From Yeosuana marina (GTDB lineage: Bacteria > Bacteroidota > Bacteroidia > Flavobacteriales > Flavobacteriaceae): DNA of 64,000 bases. The number at the start of each line of letters is the position of its first letter. Position 1 is the stretch's first letter. The translations under genes and the position numbers were made by a program. The DNA is taken from NCBI RefSeq assembly GCF_011762485.1, contig NZ_JAAKGI010000002.1, forward strand, positions 124,001 to 188,000, read 5' to 3'. Shown one piece after another: positions 1-8,223 of this stretch. A model generated the notes under the pieces. It was not told the origin of the DNA, made no database searches, and worked only from the letters and a program-made list of their open reading frames with translations.

Positions 1-95
1 CGCTAGTTTGCTGCGCTCGTGTCCGAAGGAAAATCAAAAGCCAGCAAAACTTTACTAGCCCTTAATTAAACACTAAACTAAGCAATGTTTTTAAG
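1..95. repeat. Dispersed ~100 bp repeat, copy A (cut by window edge)
   Basis: This stretch shares two blocks with copies B (893-1001) and C (1641-1750): a block around CCGAAGGAAAATC followed by AGCAAA, and a second block around CTAAG/AGCAA followed by a T-rich run. It lies just downstream of the minus-strand gene that ends at 120. The copies are imperfect, so the boundaries are approximate. Confidence 0.5.
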
Positions 96-119
96 GTATT
101 GTCCGCAGTTTTTTAATAT

Positions 120-872
120 TCAGTTATATATGTTTTCAATTCGATTTATTGTCTTTTCTATTGTTTTCATTATTTCTTCTTTTTCAAAATCGAAACTTAA
201 ATCTCCTTTTAAATATCTTGCTTTATTTCGTAATTCCGAAAGTTTGTTAAGAACTATTCTTTTGTCTTTTTCGAATTCGTCTGATATATTTTTTGCTCGT
301 TTATTGTATTCGGATTTGATTCTGTTATGATTGGCTTTTTTGTCCAAACCAGACATTGGTTCTAATAATAATTCAGATTTCGCCAAAATTTCCATTGAAC
401 TAAACGCATTGTCTATAAAAGCATTCAACAAGTTTTCTTTTGAAGCATATTCAGCAGTTATATAAAATTCTTTTGCTGAATCAAGATGATTTTTTATTAT
501 AGCTTTATTTCTATGAAAATCAAATGAGCAATGTAATAGCTTGTCATTCAAAAAAATGAACGTTGCGTGTCCACAATTTTCAAATTCTTTTTCGTTTAGA
601 GTAATTTTGTCAATAATCTCTCTTTTTTTTCCGTTTTCGATTTCAACGTCTTTTAGTTTTGCGTTTGCAGAAACTTCATCGTTCAATCTTACGAGTGGCT
701 GAGTTCCATTTGGAAAGAAAATTACTTGACCAGCAAGTAATTTAAAATCTGAGTCAATTGTTTTCTCCCTCTTTCTTTTTTCAATTTCTGGTGTGAAAAA
801 TAATCCCATAAAGTTCTTTACTAAATTATCTGAAAACTCTCTCGAATTACTTGTCATTATTGGTTTGGTCAA
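120..872 (-). CDS. Hypothetical protein, 250 aa
   Basis: I do not recognise this protein. It is a soluble, lysine-, glutamate- and asparagine-rich protein with no signal peptide or membrane segment. The C-terminal third (about residues 175-250) is strongly charged and predicted helical, with an LRNKARY segment. The start is an ATG at 872. It is the last of four minus-strand genes in the accessory block that contains the TrlF-like ATPase, and repeat copies lie on both sides. Being isolated between repeats suggests a single-gene accessory insertion. A defence or toxin-antitoxin role is possible but nothing in the protein shows it. Confidence 0.6.
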   Translation of the reverse strand: MTKPIMTSNSREFSDNLVKNFMGLFFTPEIEKRKREKTIDSDFKLLAGQVIFFPNGTQPLVRLNDEVSANAKLKDVEIENGKKREIIDKITLNEKEFENCGHATFIFLNDKLLHCSFDFHRNKAIIKNHLDSAKEFYITAEYASKENLLNAFIDNAFSSMEILAKSELLLEPMSGLDKKANHNRIKSEYNKRAKNISDEFEKDKRIVLNKLSELRNKARYLKGDLSFDFEKEEIMKTIEKTINRIENIYN

Positions 873-892
873 ATTACGTACAATGTATTTGT

Positions 893-1001
893 ATATCTAG
901 GAAAGTGCGGGTTTGCGTGTGAGTATTTTCCGCAGTAAAATCATACGTAGCAAACGTGAAACACCCTTTATTTCAGCTTAAAATAAGCAATTTTTCATAT
1001 A
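893..1001. repeat. Dispersed ~100 bp repeat, copy B
   Basis: It reads GGAAAGTGCGGGTTTGCGTG, then a TTTTCCGC...AAAATC block and AGCAAAC, then an AGCTTAAAATAAGCAATTTTT block. The same order of blocks occurs in copy C at 1641-1750 with small gaps, and in part in copy A at 1-95. It lies between the minus-strand genes starting at 872 and ending at 1067. Confidence 0.6.
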
Positions 1002-1008
1002 CTTCTTT

Positions 1009-1020
1009 GTTGGCAACCGT
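1009..1020. repeat. Left inverted repeat of the 1067-1597 gene
   Basis: The sequence GTTGGCAACCGT here is matched in inverted orientation by ACGGTTACCAAC at 1611-1622, 11 of 12 positions identical. The pair brackets exactly one gene. Confidence 0.5.
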
Positions 1021-1066
1021 TTTTATTGTCAGATTACTAATTTTTAAACTCAAAATATGATAAAAT

Positions 1067-1597
1067 TCAGTCATTTTTTAATTCGTCAAAATTTTTGGTT
1101 TGTGATGTGTCATTTAACTGCTCTAATGTGGGTTTCGATGTCCATTTTACAATGGAATCAAATTTTGAATTTAGAGTATCAATATCATTCTTTAATTTCC
1201 GAAAATCAGAAATTGGAACAGTTGGTTGAAAAACTTTATAAATTCCAAGTAAACCAAAAAGAATGAAAAAAGTTAAATATATTTTTTGGTACGTGTTCAA
1301 AGGTGTTTTTTTTGCAGACTTTTCGTATTTCAAATGTCCACCGAGTTCTTTTGCTTTAATTCCTTTGTCCGTAAGTCGAAATTCAGCGTGTGATATTTTT
1401 ATGAAATAGCCATACGTAATTCCTAAATCTGCAACTTTTCGAGATTCGTCAAGCATTAAATGTTTATCATCTTCGGTTGCGTTGTCAAAATCAAAGTCAC
1501 TACATTCTTTTTGCAATACAGTCCAAACGATGAAATTACTTATGTCTGTAATTTTAGTTAGAACGATGTCTAAATATTCAATAGTAGTTTTATTCAT
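1067..1597 (-). CDS. Hypothetical membrane-anchored protein, 176 aa
   Basis: I do not recognise the family. Residues 1-95 are soluble and contain FRLTDKGIKAKELGG (about 73-87), which resembles the wing of a winged-helix domain (the LTxKG pattern seen in MarR-like folds); this is an inference. One membrane segment follows at about residues 104-122 (IYLTFFILFGLLGIYKVF), then a charged C-terminal tail. The N-terminus would face the cytoplasm. The ATG at 1597 is used. The gene is bracketed by the 12 bp inverted repeats at 1009-1020 and 1611-1622, which suggests it moved as a single-gene unit. Confidence 0.6.
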   Translation of the reverse strand: MNKTTIEYLDIVLTKITDISNFIVWTVLQKECSDFDFDNATEDDKHLMLDESRKVADLGITYGYFIKISHAEFRLTDKGIKAKELGGHLKYEKSAKKTPLNTYQKIYLTFFILFGLLGIYKVFQPTVPISDFRKLKNDIDTLNSKFDSIVKWTSKPTLEQLNDTSQTKNFDELKND

Positions 1598-1610
1598 CGG
1601 CTTTTCTTAA

Positions 1611-1622
1611 ACGGTTACCAAC
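1611..1622. repeat. Right inverted repeat of the 1067-1597 gene
   Basis: ACGGTTACCAAC, the inverted partner of 1009-1020 with one mismatch. It sits 14 bp upstream of the start codon of the gene it bounds. Confidence 0.5.
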
Positions 1623-1640
1623 GTTTATCTTTACTTTATG

Positions 1641-1750
1641 CGTATAAGGAAAGTTGCGTGTTTGTGTGCGAGGATTTTCCGAAGGAAAATCAGAAACTAG
1701 CAAAGGAGCAACTAACTTTGGTTTAGCTAAAAATAGCAATTTTTTATGCA
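1641..1750. repeat. Dispersed ~100 bp repeat, copy C
   Basis: It holds AAGGAAAGTTGCGTGTTTGT, then TTTTCCGAAGGAAAATC, AGCAAAGG, and AGCTAAAAATAGCAATTTTTT, in the same order as copy B. TTTTCCGAAGGAAAA is itself a perfect-arm palindrome. It lies between the genes at 1067-1597 and 1766-2479. Confidence 0.6.
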
Positions 1751-1765
1751 AATCATTTCATTTTT

Positions 1766-2479
1766 CTATTTGAAGATTTTTTTTAAATTATCATCCTTAA
1801 ATAGCAATTCAGAAAGTATTTGGTTTGACTTTTCATATTTTTCGTCAAATTGTAATTCATTAGTATATTTTTGAATTTCTGTATTAATAATATTTGCTAA
1901 CTCCGCAATCTTGTCATCTTCTAAATCAGCGTTTTCCAATATTTCGAATAAATTATCCACAAATCTGAAGGCAGAGTCTGTTAATAATTCACTCCTATAT
2001 AAAAGTGCCTTTAATAGTTTAGCCTTTTTTTCATAAAGCTTTCTTTTATTTCTTATTTTTTCTAGAATTACTTTTACACTCTTTAAGTGTAAATTACCAT
2101 AGGCTATTTTACAATCTTCTTCATTATCTATCGATATGTTTTTGTCAAAATATTTATTGAATCGATTCTTTATTCCATTGTCAAATTGCTTTAAAACGCT
2201 TAGAAAGTCATTTGAATTAACATCGTGAACAAATTTATTTCGGAATGTCATAAGCAATTCTAAATCTAAATGTTCTTCTTTTAGAATTACATCAATGTCG
2301 TGTAATAAGTCAATCTTATTCTTAAAACTTATTCCAACTTTTTGTCCGAATAATTTTGTCGAATTTTTATCTGAAATTCCTAAATAAAGTAAAAGCAAGT
2401 CATTAATTGCATCCTCTGTCTGTAGAGTACGTTCCAATACAAAAGTTCTAGTTTCTAGTTGAATTTTCCCCAATTTCAT
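1766..2479 (-). CDS. Hypothetical protein with HEPN-like R-x4-H motif, 237 aa
   Basis: This is a helical, soluble protein with no signal peptide. Residues near 80-87 read FRNKFVHD, which fits the R-x4-6-H motif of HEPN ribonuclease-like domains and also the RNxxxHD pattern of several uncharacterised helical families. A long charged helix follows at about 125-170. The start is the ATG at 2479. It lies directly downstream of the TrlF-like ATPase on the same strand, 180 bp apart, so the two could be co-transcribed or could be independent insertions. The HEPN assignment rests on one short motif and is tentative. Confidence 0.55.
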   Translation of the reverse strand: MKLGKIQLETRTFVLERTLQTEDAINDLLLLYLGISDKNSTKLFGQKVGISFKNKIDLLHDIDVILKEEHLDLELLMTFRNKFVHDVNSNDFLSVLKQFDNGIKNRFNKYFDKNISIDNEEDCKIAYGNLHLKSVKVILEKIRNKRKLYEKKAKLLKALLYRSELLTDSAFRFVDNLFEILENADLEDDKIAELANIINTEIQKYTNELQFDEKYEKSNQILSELLFKDDNLKKIFK

Positions 2480-2640
2480 CTTTATATTTCTTATGAATGA
2501 CCAATGTCTTAAATATATTCCATCGTTTTGCGGTATGGTTATTAAGGGATTTCGAACTTTTAACCTATTAAGTTACAGCTAAATTTAGAGCTGGTTATTA
2601 CTCACCAAAAACCACTAAAATCCTTATTCACTATACCTCG

Positions 2641-2650
2641 AGTTGGCGTT
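2641..2650. repeat. Left inverted repeat of the TrlF-like gene
   Basis: AGTTGGCGTT. Its exact reverse complement, AACGCCAACT, lies at 5420-5429. The pair encloses only the 904-codon ATPase gene, echoing the GTTGGCAACC pair around 1067-1597. Confidence 0.5.
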
Positions 2651-2659
2651 TCGTTGTTT

Positions 2660-5374
2660 TTAATTACTCATTTGGTATTTATTTCTTCTGTTCTCAAAGG
2701 CTACTTTACCACCTTCTAATATTTGGCACACATCTTTTACTATTTCAGGATTTTCTAAAGCTCCCGACTTATAAGAAAGTTCTTCGTTCCTATTGTTTGC
2801 AACAATAACTTGCTCAGCATCTGTATTTACGACAAGATTAGCATTATGCGTAATTATTATTACCTGTCGAAATTTTTTTAAGCTTCTAAAAATTTCAATT
2901 AATTCCGCTGTAATGAAATGATTATCCAAATCATCTTCTGGTTGGTCAAATAATATTGGTGTTGAGAATGTTTCTGTAGCGAGTTTTAAACATAGATAAA
3001 CGGTACCTCTTTGTCCGACAGATATTTGATTTAATTTTTTTCCTCTAAAGGTAATTTCAGGTTGAACATATAAGTATTGCAATCGTTCCTTTGTGTTATA
3101 AAATAATTTTTCAATATCAGGAAAAATGTAATTATCTGGATTGTCTTCAATTTCATTATATCTATTCTTTAAAAAATTTGCAAACGAGATATGGTCATTA
3201 ATTTTAAAATGGTTTTCTAATTCTCCTTCCTTATTCTTGTTCCTCCAATACCTTCCATTAATGCAATCTCTTAACTTGTTGTAAAAAATCTTAGAATCAA
3301 AAAATATTTTACCCTTTATTGCAATTGATTTATCCGTTAAAATTTTTTTTATAATATCTTTTTGCTCTTTAGTCCATTCTACCTTGCCTGCAAGCAAGTT
3401 AGACCAAGATGTGTCAATCAATTCAACTTGTTTTGTAAGCTCAGACAATACCTTATCGCATAAGCTATTTCTTGTAACAATCTGATTATTAAAATCTACT
3501 TGCTTTTTTTCAATTGTTGCTAAATGAGATTTTAAACCTTCTATATTTCGTTTGTATTTATCGGCATTCTCAAGTAGCGAAGACAAATCACCTTTATAAA
3601 TCTCTGCAAATTCTTCCTTTATTTTTGTGTTATCTGATTCGCAAGTCTGAGTAGACTTGGTTACTTCAACTTTTATTTCTTCGATTTTACTTTTTTGATC
3701 TGTAAAATCGATTAAAGGTATTTGTTCTTTACTTTCTTCTATTGATAGGTTAATTCGATTCCTGAATTCATCAAGTTCTTTTTCTAAGTCAACTAGTTTT
3801 TTTATTCGTAATTCATTCTGTTTTATAACCTTTACATTGTTAGTGTATTTTTCAAGCTTCTCTTTATTGGATTCATTTGTAATGCTCCCTAACAAATCTT
3901 GATTTCGCTTAATGACTGACTTTACTATTTCAGCATTGTTTATTTTTGTTCCATTATCATTGGTTTGCTCAAACCAGTTTTTTAAATCGCTAAGTTTTTC
4001 AAGTTCAGTATCTATTTCGTCTTGTAAATCAGTTGCAAAGTCTTCAAAAACATCAAGGTTAAGCATCCTTTTAATTTCTAGGCCTAATTTATGTGCATCC
4101 AAAGCTAAATCTTTGACCTCATTTTGTTTAATATACAGAAATGCTAGATTATGTTGGGAATCCATTGAATAACTTAACTCTTCACCATCAAATGATTTTG
4201 AATAATTTACAAGGAAGTTCTCTGAATTAAGATATTGATTTTGAGAATAACCGAACCCTTTTGCAAAATAATCCATTAATATACTTTTGCCCTCACCTCG
4301 ACCTCCAATTATTGAGACCATGCTAGGATTCAAAGGAATTTCACACGTTTCAAATGCAAGATTTTGGTTTTCAAATATTTTAAAACTTTCAGCTATTTTT
4401 ATTTCAGAAAAGAACGGTCTTTGATAATCAAGAAGTGGATTAGTTTCCTGTATTCGAACTCTATCTGTTGGTTCAAATATTATTTGCTTTAATCCTTCAA
4501 ACGTGCAATCTGCTTTAATCCATGTTATTTTATTTGATGGATATTTACCATAATTTTTATATTCATGAGCATCGCTTCCAGCGATACAAGGCTTAGGTTT
4601 ATTTCCTAAAGTTTTAAAAAAGTTCTCAAAGAATTTTTCATTTTCAGACGTTTTTATTCCTGAAATCAAATCAATATTAACCTTATCTCGTGTCTCAAAA
4701 ATATGAGCACTTTGCATGAAATAATTGTCATCATGAGGGTGGTCTTCCCATTTTAGTTTTAACAAGCCATCACTTGTATCATAGGGAAGAATTACAAACC
4801 CAGTATCTTCTGGGATTTGACTAAATGCCTTATTTAATGACTCTTTGGTGACTTCTGCGGTAATTGAACCCAACATTAACAATTTATCATTATCAAGTTT
4901 TTCTGGATTCTCAAAACCATGCTTTTTTGCCTTACTTTCATCTAGGCTTTTTGCAAACCGAATTAATGCATCGTCAGAAAGCTTCTTATCAATCGAACGG
5001 ATATACAGCTCAGATTTGAAGTCTATTAATTCTTGTATTGATAATTTATTAGATAAAATTACGTGAATGTTAAGTCTATAATCAACAGGACACTCTATTC
5101 TTAACTCCATTCCAGGGAATATAGTCTTCTTTAATTCTTCTGCATGTTCTTTTAAATATTCTTTAAGGGCTATATACCAATCAAAAGTCCAATAATCCAT
5201 GAGGCAAAAAACATCCACATCACTATTGTTTACAACCTCGATAAAATTTTTAATCTCAGTTGTTTTTTCTTCTGAGGTCATTTCTCTCAGCTTTTTTGAA
5301 CCTATCCAATGAAAAGAAGCAGGGGTATGTATGTGTAAATCCCATTTTCTCCATTCAGAGCCTTTTGTATTCAT
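2660..5374 (-). CDS. TrlF family PHP-domain / AAA-like ATPase
   Basis: This 904 aa protein joins an N-terminal PHP phosphoesterase domain to an SMC/Rad50-like ATPase. The PHP part shows DLHIHTP at residues 12-18 and GSDAHEY near 265. The Walker A motif GGRGEGKS is near residue 357. A long coiled coil runs over about 430-690. The ABC-type signature SVGQRG is near 785, Walker B LFDQPEDD near 810 and the switch histidine IITHN near 836. The opening GSEWRKWDLHIHT is typical of the TrlF family. Such proteins resemble known nuclease-ATPase defence effectors; an anti-phage role here is inferred from architecture and from the accessory surroundings. The start ATG at 5374 is supported by that opening. 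It stands alone between 10 bp inverted repeats. Confidence 0.85.
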   Translation of the reverse strand: MNTKGSEWRKWDLHIHTPASFHWIGSKKLREMTSEEKTTEIKNFIEVVNNSDVDVFCLMDYWTFDWYIALKEYLKEHAEELKKTIFPGMELRIECPVDYRLNIHVILSNKLSIQELIDFKSELYIRSIDKKLSDDALIRFAKSLDESKAKKHGFENPEKLDNDKLLMLGSITAEVTKESLNKAFSQIPEDTGFVILPYDTSDGLLKLKWEDHPHDDNYFMQSAHIFETRDKVNIDLISGIKTSENEKFFENFFKTLGNKPKPCIAGSDAHEYKNYGKYPSNKITWIKADCTFEGLKQIIFEPTDRVRIQETNPLLDYQRPFFSEIKIAESFKIFENQNLAFETCEIPLNPSMVSIIGGRGEGKSILMDYFAKGFGYSQNQYLNSENFLVNYSKSFDGEELSYSMDSQHNLAFLYIKQNEVKDLALDAHKLGLEIKRMLNLDVFEDFATDLQDEIDTELEKLSDLKNWFEQTNDNGTKINNAEIVKSVIKRNQDLLGSITNESNKEKLEKYTNNVKVIKQNELRIKKLVDLEKELDEFRNRINLSIEESKEQIPLIDFTDQKSKIEEIKVEVTKSTQTCESDNTKIKEEFAEIYKGDLSSLLENADKYKRNIEGLKSHLATIEKKQVDFNNQIVTRNSLCDKVLSELTKQVELIDTSWSNLLAGKVEWTKEQKDIIKKILTDKSIAIKGKIFFDSKIFYNKLRDCINGRYWRNKNKEGELENHFKINDHISFANFLKNRYNEIEDNPDNYIFPDIEKLFYNTKERLQYLYVQPEITFRGKKLNQISVGQRGTVYLCLKLATETFSTPILFDQPEDDLDNHFITAELIEIFRSLKKFRQVIIITHNANLVVNTDAEQVIVANNRNEELSYKSGALENPEIVKDVCQILEGGKVAFENRRNKYQMSN

Positions 5375-5419
5375 GTTTTTAATTCAAGGTTTATTTTATG
5401 TAGTACGCTCTTCAAAATG

Positions 5420-5429
5420 AACGCCAACT
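5420..5429. repeat. Right inverted repeat of the TrlF-like gene
   Basis: AACGCCAACT, the exact reverse complement of 2641-2650. It lies 45 bp upstream of the TrlF-like start codon. Confidence 0.5.
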
Positions 5430-5810
5430 TACTTATATACAGAACTTTTATCCAACCATATTGGTTGTCTATGTGTAACTTTCGGTTGCTTTTCTCTTTT
5501 TTATCCATGCTTCTTCATTTGAAATAAGAATAAAAAACAATTTAAATATCAAATGTAAATCGCCTTACAAAATGTTAAATACGGAAAACCGTAAGCGTTC
5601 TGAAATAAAATGCTTAATTACTGATAGGGAGAAGTTAAATGTACTAAATAATAGTAAGTAATTACTCTAGTAATATAAAAATAATTGGGAATTTAGAATT
5701 ATTCCACACAAAAATCAGGAGTATTCCCAAAAATAAGTTACGGACTTATAGGAAATGTACCATCCATAAATCTCTATGAAAATTGGTGAAATGGAACTAA
5801 GGATGGGAAT

Positions 5811-5842
5811 AGCAAGAGGGTAACACGCTGCGCGATGTTACT
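5811..5842. repeat. Left arm of a long imperfect inverted repeat
   Basis: It begins AGCAAGAGGGTAACACGCT. The reverse complement of 6787-6819 begins AGCAAGAGGGCAACGTGCT and continues with GCGC and GTT-CT in register. The two arms enclose ~0.95 kb that holds the broken XRE regulator, which suggests the ends of a decayed element or a pair of dispersed palindromic repeats. Confidence 0.5.
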
Positions 5843-6243
5843 GGCTCATATTTCACTTAAAATCAGTAATTTACAAATTTTAAATAGTTGTATTTATTTC
5901 AGATTTGCGGCAAAACCTCTTGAAACCCCATTAAAATCGCATTTATTTGCGGCAAACCCATAGGATTTTATGCGATTTAGTGAATATTGAACTGTTGTAG
6001 TGTTTGCCAAATACGTATTATTTGACTTTTACAATAAATAGTTCCGTAAGCCCTATAAACAGGCAATAATTTACAGTAAAAAGTATGTGGCTGATTTGTA
6101 TTGATTGGTATTGTTAGCTATTGGTGTTTCATAACTTTTAAAAGGGTATCAATTCACTGTTTTTTAGTAAAAAAGCTTCGTAGCCCAATGAAATCAAGGA
6201 ATTTTTTAGTAAAAAATGAAATCATCCTTTAAATTTCCCAAAA

Positions 6244-6392
6244 ACATTGCATAGTATTAGCTCGATAGATGTTGGGGCTTTAAATCCGTAAAAAAATTAA
6301 AAAGCCAAAATATATTGGATATAAAAGGTTTAGAAATCCATCCCAAAGAATTATTTGATTTTAACTTTCCAATGCAGGAATCAGATAAGTGA
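6244..6392 (+). pseudogene. Broken XRE-family HTH regulator, C-terminal remnant
   Basis: Two adjacent frames together spell the end of an XRE/Cro-type regulator. The first frame gives SSIDVGALNP. After a frame change near 6285 the second gives SVKKLKSQNILDIKGLEIHP and then KELFDFNFPMQESDK with a TGA at 6390-6392. The pattern ...NPS..TL..IA.aL.i.pkELFdF is the usual tail of these proteins in Flavobacteriia. The N-terminal half of the helix-turn-helix is not recognisable, so the gene is both truncated and frameshifted. No functional product is expected. Confidence 0.5.
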
Positions 6393-6407
6393 TTTTTTTG
6401 ACCGTTG

Positions 6408-6442
<35 letters not shown>

Positions 6443-6786
6443 ACGTTTTTTTTGTAATCTCTCCTCTATTTCAATGTCCAATTTTACGAGAACTACGTTT
6501 TATCCACTATAACCAATACTGTTTCAAGTTTCATTGGGATCAAACGTTTTTAAAATTATGGATTTTGGGACTGCATAGAGCGAGGAGAATCCATAAGTTT
6601 AAAAATGCAGCAAGCTCGCCCAAGCGAGCGCGGTAGCTTAATTTCCGTGATTAAGTTAATGCAACCTAGTGTTTATAAGGGTTTTCAAGGGGATTAACAT
6701 AATTATAGTATTTTTTTCATTCAATAAAAACGATTCAAATCAATTTAAATATCTGATTTATAGTTAAATATAGACAAATCAAATAA

Positions 6787-6819
6787 AGCAACGCTGCGCT
6801 AGCACGTTGCCCTCTTGCT
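6787..6819. repeat. Right arm of a long imperfect inverted repeat
   Basis: It ends CACGTTGCCCTCTTGCT and pairs in reverse orientation with 5811-5842. Confidence 0.5.
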
Positions 6820-6924
6820 GTGCATTTAACTCAACTCTCATTTTTAGATATTGTGGACAAGTTAGTTAATTTTAAAGCTTAGATTTTCCATTGTTATTTA
6901 GTCTGGTTATTGTTCTTTAATATG

Positions 6925-8223
6925 CTAATACTTAAAAATATCCTTAAATTTAAAAAATATTCTTTCAGCCACACTTAAATCCTCAGTTACTATTTCTGCA
7001 TTGCCTAGTAACTCTTGAGTAAACTTAAAATGTTGATTATAGGAAGTTTTAGTTCCCTTGGGAAGTGAAATAAATACCGTATAATTTCCATCAGAGTTTG
7101 GAGAAATAGAAAAATTAATAACCTTGCCAATTAACATACCATATTGTTGATAGGGAAAATTATCCAATTTAATTAACACTTTTTGTCCTATTGTTACTTT
7201 TCCAGCATTTTGAGCAGGTATTACAAGTTTACCTACCAAAGCGGAAGTATCGGTTGGTAAGATTGAAAAAACAATATTCCCTGAGATTACAAATTGGTTT
7301 TCACCCCAATAATCTTGAAAACTTATAACTCCATTTATTGAAGAGGTCAAAACATAATTATACTCCCAATTCCTTATGGCTTCTTTAAGCACATCATACG
7401 ATTGGATTAAGTTATTTAAAAATTTGGTATTATCCTGTTGTTCATTGATAAGTGTTTTTTTCAAAGTATGATTTGCATTAGAAATAGCTTCGGTTATTTG
7501 GGAAATAGAAATAACCATGGCGCTAATATTTTTTTGCATTTGTATAAACTCCAACTGTTTTAGTTCATAGTCTCTTTGGGAAATAACACCTCTTTCAAAC
7601 AGTTTTTTATCTCTTTCAAAATCTGTCTGTTTTATGATATATTCTTGCTCTAATAAGTTTTTTTGATTGATCTGACTAATTAATCTATTCTTTAATTCTT
7701 GAAGAGACACTTTATTTCCACCTAATTGATTTTTGTAAGGATCTAAATCTTTCAATAAAAAATATTCCATATAACTTTTTTCAAAGCCAATATAGGCTAT
7801 ACTAACATCACCCAATATAAGATAAGCTGTTTTTTCAAAAGGGAATTTAAAAGAACCAATATTAAATGGAAGTGTATCAATAATACTTTTTAATGTGTAT
7901 ACATCATTAAAGTTTGCTGTGTTTTTTATGATAGCAAGTTTTTGATTTACTTTAACCGTATCACGGTTTTTTATGAAAATTTTCTCTAGTTGCCCTGAAT
8001 ATCTTGAAATGACTTGTTCTGTTGGTTGTTTGGTTGTTACCAATACCTTAGCTGTGACAAAATCAGGATATTTAATCATAAAAGAAAGAGAAACAATAAT
8101 ACAAACAAACATAAAAATGAGTGTAATACCCCATCTTACAATCCACGAAGGCGGATTTGATAAAATCTCCTGAACTTCTTCAGACCGTAACTCTAAATTA
8201 TCCTCTTGTGTTTTTTTAGGCAT
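6925..8223 (-). CDS. HlyD-family membrane fusion protein (peptide export)
   Basis: This is the periplasmic adaptor of the peptide exporter encoded just upstream; it would link the inner-membrane ABC transporter to an outer-membrane channel. A single N-terminal membrane helix lies at about residues 30-52. It is followed by a biotinyl-lipoyl half (ISRYSGQLEKIFI), a long coiled-coil hairpin at about 150-260, and a beta-barrel with VGKLVIPAQNAGKVTIGQKV. I take the ATG at 8223 (432 aa), which overlaps the transporter stop as ATGCCTAA; an in-frame GTG at 8235 is the alternative. It is the last gene of the minus-strand RiPP operon. No outer-membrane TolC partner is in this cluster. Confidence 0.88.
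   Translation of the reverse strand: MPKKTQEDNLELRSEEVQEILSNPPSWIVRWGITLIFMFVCIIVSLSFMIKYPDFVTAKVLVTTKQPTEQVISRYSGQLEKIFIKNRDTVKVNQKLAIIKNTANFNDVYTLKSIIDTLPFNIGSFKFPFEKTAYLILGDVSIAYIGFEKSYMEYFLLKDLDPYKNQLGGNKVSLQELKNRLISQINQKNLLEQEYIIKQTDFERDKKLFERGVISQRDYELKQLEFIQMQKNISAMVISISQITEAISNANHTLKKTLINEQQDNTKFLNNLIQSYDVLKEAIRNWEYNYVLTSSINGVISFQDYWGENQFVISGNIVFSILPTDTSALVGKLVIPAQNAGKVTIGQKVLIKLDNFPYQQYGMLIGKVINFSISPNSDGNYTVFISLPKGTKTSYNQHFKFTQELLGNAEIVTEDLSVAERIFFKFKDIFKY

Noticed and set aside
5580..5593. Palindrome TACGGAAAACCGTA
   Set aside because: No gene start nearby and no second copy close by; short enough to be chance.
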